Positions 19,597-27,614 of a stretch of DNA of 64,000 nt are shown here, in pieces. A program made the translations under genes and the position numbers. Source of the DNA: Synergistaceae bacterium (GTDB lineage Bacteria; Synergistota; Synergistia; Synergistales; Aminobacteriaceae); contig JAHDKR010000007.1 of assembly GCA_018436785.1 (NCBI GenBank), forward strand, positions 1 through 64,000. The letters are read 5' to 3'. Every line of letters begins with the position of its first letter. Positions within the stretch are counted from its first letter, which is position 1. A model generated the notes under the pieces. The model saw only the letters and a list, made by a program, of their open reading frames with translations, was not told the DNA's origin and searched no databases.

Positions 19597-19977
19597 TTGA
19601 AAGGTATTGTATCCACAACCAACGCGCCCGCAGCGGTCGGGCCGTACAGCCAGGCAGTCAAGGCGGGGCAGTTCCTCTTCTGCTCCGGGCAGATTCCCAT
19701 CGACCCGGCGACGGGGCAGTTCGTTCCGGGCGGCGTCGCTGAGCAGGCAAAACAGGTTCTGAACAACGTAAAAGCCGTTCTTGAAGCTGCCGGGTATTCC
19801 CTTGCCGATGTGATCAAGGCGACCGTCTTCGCGACCAGCATGAACGACTTTGCTGCGGTGAACGGCGTCTACGCGACATATTTCGAGAAAGAGCCCCCCG
19901 CTCGTTCCTTCGTCGAAGTGAGCGCGCTCCCAAAAGGAGCCCTTGTGGAAATCGAAGTCGTCGCCTGGAAGGAATGA
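19597..19977 (+). CDS. ridA: RidA family enamine/imine deaminase
   Basis: 126 residues of the YjgF/YER057c/UK114 family: NAPAAVGPYSQAVKAGQFLFCSGQIPIDPATG at the N-terminus, VKAVLEAAGYSLADVIKATVF in the middle, and PPARSFVEVSALPKGALVEIEVVA with the substrate-binding Arg. It removes reactive 2-aminoacrylate and similar imines formed by PLP enzymes. Translation starts at TTG 19597, 8 bases after AAGGAGG; no ATG in frame would keep the conserved N-terminus. It sits between eno and rex, 30 bases from eno. Confidence 0.94.
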   Translation: MKGIVSTTNAPAAVGPYSQAVKAGQFLFCSGQIPIDPATGQFVPGGVAEQAKQVLNNVKAVLEAAGYSLADVIKATVFATSMNDFAAVNGVYATYFEKEPPARSFVEVSALPKGALVEIEVVAWKE

Positions 19978-19984
19978 TTCCGGC

Positions 19985-20007
19985 GGCCGGAGGCGCCGCC
20001 TCCGGCC
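19985..20007 (+). terminator. Hairpin between ridA and rex
   Basis: A perfect 9-bp stem GGCCGGAGG / CCTCCGGCC with a 5-base loop lies 8 bases after the ridA stop. The T-poor tail (CTCTACTCTT) makes complete termination doubtful; partial termination or mRNA protection is likely. Confidence 0.5.
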
Positions 20008-20032
20008 CTCTACTCTTGAAGGATGTGCGCAC

Positions 20033-20668
20033 ATGAAGGATACGAAGATAGCGGAGCCCACAGTCGAGCGGCTTGTCCAGTATCACCGTCTTTTAGAGCA
20101 GCTCGCGGCCGAGGGGCAGAAAGTGGTCTCCTCCAGGGAGATGGGGGAGATGCTCTCGTTCAAGGCCAGCCAGGTGCGGAAGGACCTCTCGTACTTCGGC
20201 GAGATAGGCAAGCGGGGCGTGGGGTATCATGTTGATCGTTTATTCAAGCATATCGGCGGAATCCTTGCGTCCCCCAGGCTCTGGTCCATCGGTCTGGCCG
20301 GCGTAGGAAAACTCGGCGAGGCGCTTTTAGGGTATCAGGCGTTCCGGAACGAGAAGTTTCAGATTAAGGCCCTCTTCGACGTCGACCCTTCGAAAATCGG
20401 AACGCATATCCAGGGAACTCCCTGCTACTCCATAGAGGACGCTCCCCGCGTGCTGCGAGAGGAAGGTATCGATGTCGTCATCATCACCGTGCCGACGGGA
20501 GCGGCCCAGTCCGTTGCAGACAGGGTCGTTTCTGCAGGAACGGTGAAGGGGATACTCAACTTCTCCCCGGTCACGCTCTCCGTTCCGGACAGCGTGCTGC
20601 TCTACAGCGTGGATATTTCGATAGAACTGGAGAAACTTCTTTTTTACCTGAAGCATCGCGAACGTTAG
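20033..20668 (+). CDS. rex: Redox-sensing transcriptional repressor Rex
   Basis: 211 residues. The N-terminal winged helix (VERLVQYHRLLEQLAAEGQKVVSSREMGEMLSFKASQVRKDLSYFGEIGKRGVGY) is typical Rex. The Rossmann domain has GLAGVGKLGEALLGY and LFDVDPSKIG, and ends with the domain-swapped helix. Rex binds operators when NAD+ is high and releases on NADH, controlling fermentation and respiration genes. No clear TTGTGAA-TTCACAA operator was seen near it. ATG 20033 is chosen because it begins the conserved N-terminus; the frame is open further upstream. Confidence 0.95.
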   Translation: MKDTKIAEPTVERLVQYHRLLEQLAAEGQKVVSSREMGEMLSFKASQVRKDLSYFGEIGKRGVGYHVDRLFKHIGGILASPRLWSIGLAGVGKLGEALLGYQAFRNEKFQIKALFDVDPSKIGTHIQGTPCYSIEDAPRVLREEGIDVVIITVPTGAAQSVADRVVSAGTVKGILNFSPVTLSVPDSVLLYSVDISIELEKLLFYLKHRER

Positions 20669-20681
20669 CAGTTTTTTTTGA

Positions 20682-20687
20682 TAGAAT
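20682..20687 (+). promoter_or_regulatory. Weak candidate -10 box before yajC
   Basis: TAGAAT follows a T-tract after the rex stop. No matching -35 is found at 16-18 bases, so yajC may instead be read through from rex. Low support. Confidence 0.3.
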
Positions 20688-20759
20688 ATCGGGGTTGTTT
20701 TCCGTCTTGCCGGGCAGGGCGAGGCAACCTTGCACCCTAATATCAAGGAGGCGTTTTTT

Positions 20760-21119
20760 TTGGAACAGCAGTGTGGACAGGCGGCAGGCGGCGCAGGAGG
20801 ACAGGGAAGTCTCATGGGAATGCTCTTCCCTCTCGCGATATTCGTGGTCATTTTCTACTTCTTCATCATCCGTCCCCAGAAGAAGCGGCAGCGTGCCCAG
20901 GACGAACTTCTCTCATCGCTTTCGAGGGGGGACCAGGTGGTCACCATCGGCGGTTTCTTCGGAACCATCCGTGAAGTTCGCGACGACAGCCTTGTCGTCG
21001 AAATAGCCGACGGCGTGAAGGTCCGCCTTCTCAAGTCGGCGGTGGCTTCGAAGCGCGCTCCCGCCACCCAGGCTCCCAAGGAGGAGCCCGCACGCGAGAA
21101 GGAAGAGGAGAAGAACTGA
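20760..21119 (+). CDS. yajC: Sec translocon accessory protein YajC
   Basis: 119 residues with one N-terminal membrane helix (MGMLFPLAIFVVIFYFFIIRPQKKRQ, residues 20-45) and the YajC core LSRGDQVVTIGGFFGTIREV. YajC associates with SecDF and SecYEG. The TTG at 20760 is the likely start, 8 bases after AAGGAGG; a TTG at 20730 is open but lacks a ribosome-binding site. The C-terminal 25 residues are a charged tail (KEEPAREKEEEKN). secD and secF follow. Confidence 0.93.
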   Translation: MEQQCGQAAGGAGGQGSLMGMLFPLAIFVVIFYFFIIRPQKKRQRAQDELLSSLSRGDQVVTIGGFFGTIREVRDDSLVVEIADGVKVRLLKSAVASKRAPATQAPKEEPAREKEEEKN

Positions 21120-21190
21120 CCGTATCTGCCGGTTCGATGTGAAGTGCGCCCCGCCCCCTTCCGATGCAACCGCAGGTGCGGCGGGGAAAC

Positions 21191-21220
21191 GGGGGGAGGT
21201 CGCCGCGAGGCGATCCCCCC
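21191..21220 (+). other. Strong GC hairpin in the yajC-secD leader
   Basis: GGGGGGA and TCGCC pair with GGCGA and TCCCCCC around a GCGA tetraloop, with two bulged G. A second possible stem (CCCCGCC with GGCGGGG) lies just upstream. No T run follows, so it is not a typical terminator. The 190-base gap between yajC and secD is long for this compact operon and is structured; it may tune SecD expression. Confidence 0.5.
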
Positions 21221-21309
21221 GCTCGCGTCCCGTCGGCCATACTGTTGGCGGGAGTTTTTTCGCGGGGGAATGAACAACCAATTTTGCGAACACAACGGAG
21301 GGAATTCTT

Positions 21310-22704
21310 ATGTTGAGACGAGACCGCTGGCGGCTTGGAATAGTCGCCATCGTGGTGCTTGCGGCCCTGTTCTCGGTCTTTCCCATTCAGGGAAGGATCA
21401 ATCTGGGGCTAGATTTGAAGGGCGGCGCCCACATCGTTCTTCAGGCGAAGGACACCGCGGACAGCAAGGTGACGGAGGACAGCATCGAACGTCTTCTTGC
21501 TGTGCTTCGGAATCGCGTGGACCAGTACGGTGTGGCGGAACCCGTCATCCAGAGGGAGGGTACCGACAGGATCATCGTCGACCTCCCCGGTATCCAGGAT
21601 CCGGACGCGGCATTGGAGCTTATCGGCAAGACGGCGCTTCTTGAGTTCCGCCAGGTTGTGACGGCGACGTCGCCGGTTCCTCCCTCCGCAGAGCGGAAGA
21701 ACTACGACAGCGACGCCGAGTTCGAGCGGGCGCAGACGCGTTGGAACGAGGCTGTAGCGAAGATTGAGGCCCAAAAGGGAGAACTTGAACAGCAGGCCGC
21801 TTCTCTTGAGGGCGGCGTGGTAGCAAAAGCAGACGAGGGCAGGTTTTATCTTCTCGGGAAAGTTTTGGTAGGCGGAAAAGATCTCGTGGACGCCAGGACG
21901 CAGTACGACAACCTCGGACGCGCAGTCGTCGCCATATCGTTCAGCTCCGAAGGCGCGAAGCTCTTTGACGCTGCGACGGCCGAGAACATCGGACGGCAGA
22001 TCGCCATTGTCCTCGACGGCGTCGTCATCTCCGCTCCCGTAGTCCAGGAGCGCATCACCGGCGGCAACGCCCAGATCTCGGGCCGTTTCACCGCAGCCGA
22101 GGCCAGCCGCCTCTCCATCATGCTCCGCGCGGGTGCGCTTCCTGTAGCGGTTGACGTCATCGAAAACCGTTCCGTGGGACCGAGCCTCGGAGAGGACTCC
22201 ATCAACTCCGGTATTCGCGCCGGTCTTATTGGAGCGTCTCTTGTCTTTCTCTTCATGCTGCTGTACTACCGCCTTCTCGGGGTAGCCGCGGACGCGGCCC
22301 TTGCAGTGGCCATTCTCCTCGTCTTCGCGGGACTGATCTCGCTGAAGGCGACGCTGACCCTGCCCGGCATAGCGGGTATCGTGCTTACCATAGGCATGGC
22401 GGTGGACGGCAACGTGCTCATCTATGAACGCATGAAGGAGGAGCTGCGTGCCGGCAAGACGCCGCTCGCGGCCATCGACGCCGGATTCCAAAAGGCCCTC
22501 GTGACGATCTTCGACGCGAATATCACGACGCTCATCGCGGCGGCGGTCCTCTTCTACTTCGGCAGCGGCCCTGTCAGGGGTTTTGCGGTAACGCTCAGCA
22601 TCGGTATTGTGTCGAGCGTCTTCTGCAACGTCCTCGTCACGCGCTCTCTCCTCCAGTACTTTATGGGCGGACGGGCGACGAGCTCCCTGGCGCACCGTTC
22701 CTAA
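21310..22704 (+). CDS. secD: Protein translocase subunit SecD
   Basis: 464 residues. An N-terminal helix (WRLGIVAIVVLAALFSVFPI) leads into GRINLGLDLKGGAHIVLQ, the diagnostic SecD motif, then the P1 periplasmic domain and five C-terminal helices with GPSLGEDSINSGIRAGLIGASLVFLFMLLYYR and MAVDGNVLIYERMKEELRAGK. With SecF it uses the ion gradient to pull exported proteins into the periplasm. The P1 region contains a charged coiled stretch (EFERAQTRWNEAVAKIEAQKGELEQQ, residues 138-163). ATG 21310 follows GGAGGG. It is 19 bases from secF. Confidence 0.96.
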   Translation: MLRRDRWRLGIVAIVVLAALFSVFPIQGRINLGLDLKGGAHIVLQAKDTADSKVTEDSIERLLAVLRNRVDQYGVAEPVIQREGTDRIIVDLPGIQDPDAALELIGKTALLEFRQVVTATSPVPPSAERKNYDSDAEFERAQTRWNEAVAKIEAQKGELEQQAASLEGGVVAKADEGRFYLLGKVLVGGKDLVDARTQYDNLGRAVVAISFSSEGAKLFDAATAENIGRQIAIVLDGVVISAPVVQERITGGNAQISGRFTAAEASRLSIMLRAGALPVAVDVIENRSVGPSLGEDSINSGIRAGLIGASLVFLFMLLYYRLLGVAADAALAVAILLVFAGLISLKATLTLPGIAGIVLTIGMAVDGNVLIYERMKEELRAGKTPLAAIDAGFQKALVTIFDANITTLIAAAVLFYFGSGPVRGFAVTLSIGIVSSVFCNVLVTRSLLQYFMGGRATSSLAHRS

Positions 22705-22723
22705 GAGAGGTGGAGAAAAGACT

Positions 22724-23593
22724 ATGAAAATCATGTTCATTGACTTTATGAAACATCGCAGGGCTGCGCTCCTGGTCAGCCTTGTCTGCGTCGTCGTCAG
22801 CATCGGTCTGGTCTTCACGAAGGGACTGAACCTGGGAATCGATTTCACGGGAGGCAACGTGGTGCAGGTCGAGTTCGCGCAGGGCGTCTCCGTGGGCGAT
22901 GTCCGCGACGTCCTGGCTTCGGTGGGCCAGGGGAACGCCGTTATCCAGTCCTACAGCGATATCGGCTTCATCATCCGGATCAGCGCCAACGAGGACGAAG
23001 CCAGAAAAATGGTTGTCGACGCCCTTCGGGCAAAGTATCCCGATATGAAAACCGTCCGGCTTGAAAAGGTCGGACCCGTGGTCGGCGCCGAGCTGCGGAA
23101 AGAGGCCTTCGTGGCGCTCTTCATCGCGCTTGCCGGTATCCTTGCGTATATCACGGTTCGCTTCCAGTTCCGTTTTGCCGTGGTAAGCGTCCTCGCGCTG
23201 ATGCACGACGCGATCATCACGCTTGGCGTCTTCAGTCTTACCGGCATGGAGATCTCCTCGTCGTTTATCGCGGCGATCCTCACGATCGTCGGCTACTCCC
23301 TGAACGATACGATCGTCGTCCTCGACAGAGTCCGCGAGAACTGGAAAACGCTGCGCGGAAACGGGATGCTCGCCCTGCTGAACAATTCGATCAATGAAAC
23401 GATCTCCAGAACGATCAACACGTCCATGACGACCCTGCTGCCTGTTATCGCGCTCTTCCTCTGGGGAGGCCCTGTGCTGCGCAGCTTCTCGTTCGCTCTG
23501 CTCATCGGCTTAACGGTCGGCACGTACAGCTCCATTTACATCGCCTCCGGCGTGCTCGCCGAATGGTGGATAAAGGCGCCTCAGAAGGCGTAG
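22724..23593 (+). CDS. secF: Protein translocase subunit SecF
   Basis: 289 residues, six membrane helices. MFIDFMKHRRAALLVSLVCVVVSIGLVFTKGLNLGIDFTGGNVVQVEF contains the SecF signature GIDFTGG; the C-terminal half has SFIAAILTIVGYSLNDTIVVLDRVREN and NETISRTINTSMTTLLPVIALFLWGGP. It forms the SecDF complex with the upstream gene. ATG 22724 follows GAGAGGTGGAG. A strong terminator ends the operon. Confidence 0.96.
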   Translation: MKIMFIDFMKHRRAALLVSLVCVVVSIGLVFTKGLNLGIDFTGGNVVQVEFAQGVSVGDVRDVLASVGQGNAVIQSYSDIGFIIRISANEDEARKMVVDALRAKYPDMKTVRLEKVGPVVGAELRKEAFVALFIALAGILAYITVRFQFRFAVVSVLALMHDAIITLGVFSLTGMEISSSFIAAILTIVGYSLNDTIVVLDRVRENWKTLRGNGMLALLNNSINETISRTINTSMTTLLPVIALFLWGGPVLRSFSFALLIGLTVGTYSSIYIASGVLAEWWIKAPQKA

Positions 23594-23627
23594 CCGCTGT
23601 CCTGCTTTTTGGAGTATTGTCATTCCG

Positions 23628-23661
23628 AAGCGCTCGCCAGAACAGTGGCGAGCGCTTTTTT
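23628..23661 (+). terminator. Intrinsic terminator after secF
   Basis: A perfect 12-bp stem AAGCGCTCGCCA / TGGCGAGCGCTT with a 6-base loop runs into TTTTT. It clearly ends the yajC-secDF unit. Confidence 0.92.
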
Positions 23662-23673
23662 GGGCATGAGAAT

Positions 23674-23703
23674 TTGTAGAACAAGGCGTTTATGTGTTAT
23701 ACT
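23674..23703 (+). promoter_or_regulatory. Promoter of the trehalose-related operon
   Basis: TTGTAG (23674-23679), an 18-base spacer and TATACT (23698-23703) follow directly on the secF terminator. About 65 bases remain to the first start codon. Confidence 0.65.
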
Positions 23704-23770
23704 CTTACAATAATGTCATGGCCACAACATAAAAGGAGATGAGATCGGCCGGGAAAAGGAGGAAACAGAA

Positions 23771-24445
23771 ATGAAAGAACACGGAACAACACTTCCGTTC
23801 AGATTCATGGAATGCGCTCTGCTCACGCTGAGTACCGGAGTGCGCGCGCAATCCATACGAGAGCTTCGAACCGCGCTTCCGCAAACGCCGCTCAGTTCCA
23901 TCTACTACCACTTCTGGGGGAGGATGCTGCGCCCCCATATCGCCGAATCCGAGTTCAACAACGACTTCGCCTCGTGGGCCGACAGCGGCCTTGGAGATAT
24001 AGAGCTCGCCGAGGCGCTCAGCGCGATCAACCCCGTAGCGTGCGCCGATCTTGGCGAGATACGCTCGATCCTTGAGGACATTCTGGACGCGCGTCTTGAG
24101 AACGGCGATTTTATGAGCTGGAAGAAGAGCGACAGGGAATTCTACTTTATCGCCTGCACCAAGATGATGTTCGACACGGGGCGCGAGGTCTCCTCGCTGA
24201 AGGACTTCCCGCTTGCGGTGAAGACGGCGAGCCGTCAGAGCTTCTTTCATCACTTCATCGACGGCAGGAGACGCTCCCCCGAGGGGAAGGACGACTTTTC
24301 TCTCTGGCTCGAGCAGTTCGGCGAAGAGACGGAGCCGCTTCGGAAGTCGCTCAGGGCGATCGATTCGTATCTCTTCTCACTCGGTGAGTTGAAGGGGCAG
24401 GTTGTTTCCCTTCTTGAAAAGAATCTGCACAGGAGGGGGAAATAA
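23771..24445 (+). CDS. DUF5752 family protein
   Basis: 224 residues, soluble, no known catalytic motif. LPFRFMECALLTLSTGVRAQSIRELRTALPQTPLSSIYYHFWGRMLRP and the following FNNDFASWADSGLGDIELAEALSAINP match the DUF5752 family as I know it. Members are often found next to trehalose or glycosyltransferase genes, but the role is unknown. Here it leads an operon with treT (2-base gap) and a GT20 enzyme, so a link to control or assembly of disaccharide synthesis is a fair inference. ATG 23771 has AAAAGGAGG upstream at 9 bases. Confidence 0.75.
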   Translation: MKEHGTTLPFRFMECALLTLSTGVRAQSIRELRTALPQTPLSSIYYHFWGRMLRPHIAESEFNNDFASWADSGLGDIELAEALSAINPVACADLGEIRSILEDILDARLENGDFMSWKKSDREFYFIACTKMMFDTGREVSSLKDFPLAVKTASRQSFFHHFIDGRRRSPEGKDDFSLWLEQFGEETEPLRKSLRAIDSYLFSLGELKGQVVSLLEKNLHRRGK

Positions 24446-24447
24446 CG

Positions 24448-25686
24448 ATGTCCGAGATGCTGAAAAAATACGGCGAGGTTGTCGGCTTCCATGCGATGGA
24501 CAGCCTGATGGTCATCGCGGATATGCTGCGGGGGAAGAAAATCGTCCACGTGAACTCGACGAAAGAGGGGGGAGGCGTGGCGGAGATTCTCTCCTCGATG
24601 GTCCCGCTCTCGAAGGAGCTCGGACTCGACGTCTCCTGGGAGGTCATCGAAGGGAATCCCGACTTTTTCGCCTGTACAAAAACCCTTCATAACTCTTTGC
24701 AGGGGATGCCGGGGGGACTGCCGGAACAGCAGATCGAAGCGTACGTCGAGACAAACCGTACAAACGCGGAGAAGCTGCGGGGCGTGGTTGAGGATGCAGA
24801 TTATGTCTTTATCCACGATCCGCAGCCCGCGCCGCTGCTCGGGTATTTTCCGAAGAGAAAGGGAAAGTGGATTTGGCGCTGCCATATCGACGTCAGCTCG
24901 CCGAACCGCTCGGTCTGGCGGTTTGTCAAGAAGCACGTGGAGGGGTACGACGCGTCGATCTTCTCGCTTCCCGATTTCGCCCAGACGCTCCCGCACCCCC
25001 AGTTTCTGATCACGCCGAGCATCGACCCCCTGAGCGAAAAGAATATCGCGCTGCCGAAAAGCGAGGTTGCGAAGACCTACGAGGAACTCGGTATCCCTAT
25101 GGATAAACCGGTCATCCTTCAGGTCTCGCGGTTCGACCGCTTCAAGGACCCCCTCGGGGTTATTGAAAGCTTCAGAATTGCCCGCGAACACGTGGATATT
25201 CGCCTTGTGCTCGCCGGGGGCGGGGCGACCGACGACCCCGAATCGGGCGAGGTGCTCGCCAGGGTTCAGGAGGCGGCGGCGGGCGACCCGGACATTCACG
25301 TCTTGCTTCTTCCAGCCGATGCGCACAGGACGATCAACGCCCTGCAGTCCGGCGCCGACGTAGTGATGCAGAAATCGACCAAGGAGGGCTTCGGCCTTAC
25401 AGTGACCGAAGGCTTGTGGAAGAAAAAGCCGGTTATCGGAGGGGACGTCGGCGGAATACGCCTGCAGATCATCAACCGTTTCAACGGGTTCCGCGTGCGC
25501 TCCCCCGAAGGCGCGGCCATTCGTATCCGGTATCTTCTCACACACAAGTGGAAGCGGGAGCGCATGGGAGTGAACGCACGGCAGTACGTCCTCGAGAACT
25601 TCCTCATTACCGGGCAGTTGCGGCGCTACCTGTCGCTCCTCGTCTCCCTGAATTCGCCGGATGGCGAGTGGGAGCGATGGATCTGA
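24448..25686 (+). CDS. treT: Trehalose glycosyltransferring synthase (TreT), GT4
   Basis: 412 residues, GT-B fold, glycosyltransferase family 4. It has the TreT-type N-terminus (GKKIVHVNSTKEGGGVAEILSSMVPL), FIHDPQPAPLLGYFP, WRCHIDVSSPN, and the C-terminal nucleotide-sugar site QVSRFDRFKDPLGVIE plus the EX7E motif in STKEGFGLTVTEGLWKKKPVIG. TreT joins a nucleotide-activated glucose and free glucose to trehalose in a single reversible step. It could also consume trehalose. ATG 24448 follows GGAGGGGG. GT4 relatives with other acceptors cannot be excluded, but similarity runs along the full length. Confidence 0.85.
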   Translation: MSEMLKKYGEVVGFHAMDSLMVIADMLRGKKIVHVNSTKEGGGVAEILSSMVPLSKELGLDVSWEVIEGNPDFFACTKTLHNSLQGMPGGLPEQQIEAYVETNRTNAEKLRGVVEDADYVFIHDPQPAPLLGYFPKRKGKWIWRCHIDVSSPNRSVWRFVKKHVEGYDASIFSLPDFAQTLPHPQFLITPSIDPLSEKNIALPKSEVAKTYEELGIPMDKPVILQVSRFDRFKDPLGVIESFRIAREHVDIRLVLAGGGATDDPESGEVLARVQEAAAGDPDIHVLLLPADAHRTINALQSGADVVMQKSTKEGFGLTVTEGLWKKKPVIGGDVGGIRLQIINRFNGFRVRSPEGAAIRIRYLLTHKWKRERMGVNARQYVLENFLITGQLRRYLSLLVSLNSPDGEWERWI

Positions 25687-25788
25687 CCGGCAGGGACGAG
25701 TGAACGAAAGGACGGCGGCGTGCGCTTCACGTAGCGCTCTGGAGGGACGCGCTCATGAAGATACAAAGGGAAGAAGGGAAATAAAACG

Positions 25789-27285
25789 ATGAAAAAGAAA
25801 GAACGTCTGCTGGTGGTTTCAAACCGCCTTCCCGTCGCTCTCTCGACGAAGGACGGACAACTGACCGGGCGTCCGGCTTCGGGCGGACTCGTCAACGCGC
25901 TGAGCCCTGTGCTGAAGAACAAGGGGGGGTTTTGGATCGGGTGGGCAGGAACGCACGAGAATGTTTCTCTTTCAACGCTCCGCGACATTCTCGGCCCCGT
26001 TTCCGAGACAAGCGGTTATCGCCTTCTTCCGGTGATGCTGACCAAGGAGGACGTGGATTCCTTCTATTCCGGATTCTCGAATTCCGTGCTCTGGCCGCTC
26101 TTTCACGACCTTCAGAGCAGGTGCGACTTCAATCCCTCCTACTGGGACGGATACCTCGCAGCGAACCGAAAATTCGCGAAGGTGCTGATGAAACATACCG
26201 AGGAACATGATTTCATCTGGGTCAACGACTACCACCTGATCCCGCTCGGAAAGCTGCTGCGCGAGAAGAAACCCTCGCTCAAGGCTTCATTCTTTTTACA
26301 CATCCCGTTCCCCAGCGTGGACATCTTCATGAAGATGCCGCAGAGAAAAGAGATTCTATCGCAGCTGATTCACTACGCATTCGTCGGATTCCAGACGATG
26401 CGGGACAGGAGGAACTTCCTTGACTGCCTGAAGGTCTTCTTCCCGGAGATGCAGGTTTCCGGAAGGGGAAACGTGGTGCGCGTCCGCATCGGAGAATCCA
26501 ATTTCCTGGTAGGCGCCCTGCCGATCAGCATCGATTACCGGTCGTTCGCCTCCCTTGCCTCCTCGAAAGATGTGATCTCCCGCTCGAAGGACATCCAGCG
26601 GGAGATGTTCGCCCAAAAATACATTCTTGGCGTCGACCGTCTTGACTACTCGAAGGGAATTCCCGAACGGCTGCGCGGTTTTCAGCGCTGTCTGGAGCGT
26701 TATCCCGAGCTTCGTGAAAAACTCAGCCTGATGCAGGTCGTCGTCCCGAGCAGGGAGTCAGTGGGTGAGTATCTTGACCTGAAGCAGGAGATCGAGCTGC
26801 TCATCAGCAGGATCAACGGAGAGTATTCAACGATGCGGTGGGTTCCGGTGCATTGGCGCTACGGCTCCGTTCCGCGTTCGGAACTTGCCGCGCTCTATCG
26901 CGGCGCGGAGATGGCCCTTGTAACCTCTCTGAAAGACGGGATGAATCTCGTGTGCAAGGAGTATTGCGCCTGCAAGGGAGACGGAAGCGGCGTCCTCGTA
27001 CTGAGCGAGTTCGCCGGCGCGGCAATCCAGCTTTCCAAGGGGGCCCTGCTTGTGAATCCGTATGATGTCGACGCCGTCGCGGCGGCGATCGCCGAAGGAT
27101 TTGCGATGGATGCACATGAAAAGAAGCGGCGGATGCGCCTTCTCCGGAAATCGATTGCACGGCACGACGTCTTTCGCTGGGTGGACGATTTTCTGCGCGC
27201 ATCGGTGGGCAAAAAGCTTGCCGAGTTCCCGGAGGAGGAGATACCTCCGCTCTGGCCCGGGCTCGAGTCCGATGGTGAGAAGTAG
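25789..27285 (+). CDS. otsA: GT20 trehalose-6-phosphate synthase-like glycosyltransferase
   Basis: 498 residues. RLLVVSNRLPVALS opens the family; SFYSGFSNSVLWPLFHD, FIWVNDYHLIPLGKLLREKKP, GVDRLDYSKGIPERLRGF (the UDP-glucose/phosphate Arg and Lys) and SLKDGMNLVCKEYCACK are all present. OtsA makes trehalose 6-phosphate from UDP-glucose and glucose 6-phosphate. No otsB phosphatase domain or gene is present here, so the product may be dephosphorylated by a distant enzyme. Glucosylglycerol-phosphate synthase is the main alternative within GT20, less likely because the tyrosine/tryptophan pair of OtsA is kept. It follows treT by 102 bases. Confidence 0.85.
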   Translation: MKKKERLLVVSNRLPVALSTKDGQLTGRPASGGLVNALSPVLKNKGGFWIGWAGTHENVSLSTLRDILGPVSETSGYRLLPVMLTKEDVDSFYSGFSNSVLWPLFHDLQSRCDFNPSYWDGYLAANRKFAKVLMKHTEEHDFIWVNDYHLIPLGKLLREKKPSLKASFFLHIPFPSVDIFMKMPQRKEILSQLIHYAFVGFQTMRDRRNFLDCLKVFFPEMQVSGRGNVVRVRIGESNFLVGALPISIDYRSFASLASSKDVISRSKDIQREMFAQKYILGVDRLDYSKGIPERLRGFQRCLERYPELREKLSLMQVVVPSRESVGEYLDLKQEIELLISRINGEYSTMRWVPVHWRYGSVPRSELAALYRGAEMALVTSLKDGMNLVCKEYCACKGDGSGVLVLSEFAGAAIQLSKGALLVNPYDVDAVAAAIAEGFAMDAHEKKRRMRLLRKSIARHDVFRWVDDFLRASVGKKLAEFPEEEIPPLWPGLESDGEK

Positions 27286-27614
27286 ATTCTTTCGGGAGTT
27301 TACTTCTCCATCCTCACCGACTACAATAAACAAAAGGATAGAAATGAAGCGGAGCTGCACGGTTCATCGTGAGCAGGCTCCGCAGTTTTCTGCGGAGCGC
27401 CGCTGAGAGCTCCGCCCGGAATACACGCACGGAAAACAGACGGCCGGCCGGAAGATGGAGTAATGCACGTCTTCCGTTACGATATATGGTGAAATGAGGA
27501 TGTATTTATGGTGTATTTTCAGACAGCAGAAAGATGTGCGAATGACATCCGGGCCCGGAACGGCGTACGGTGCGTCCAAAAAAACAGTGCGGAACGGAAA
27601 GGGAACGGAGTCCT
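27286..27614 (+). other. 329-base gene-free stretch between the GT20 gene and recJ
   Basis: No supported gene. Short open frames start here but lack ribosome-binding sites and family resemblance. The notable content is a run of alternative hairpins (27349-27415, listed separately). Downstream of it the sequence is AT-richer (GATATATGG, 27481-27488), and a promoter for recJ may lie there, although no convincing -35/-10 pair was found. Confidence 0.6.
27349..27415 (+). promoter_or_regulatory. Mutually exclusive hairpins (possible attenuator or 3' end)
   Basis: Four segments share a GCGGAGC/GCTCCGC core: A (27349-27358, GCGGAGCTGC), B (27373-27385, GCAGGCTCCGCAG), C (27390-27398, CTGCGGAGC) and D (27409-27415, GCTCCGC). 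A can pair with B, B with C (8 perfect bp around TTTT) and C with D. This resembles attenuator logic, but no terminator T run follows. It may be a simple 3' hairpin of the GT20 mRNA with fortuitous repeats. Confidence 0.4.

Noticed and set aside
21162-21315. 50-codon frame overlapping the secD start, considered as a SecM/VemP-like leader peptide
   Set aside because: No Shine-Dalgarno, no signal-sequence or arrest-motif resemblance, Arg/Gly-rich as expected by chance in this GC-rich stretch.
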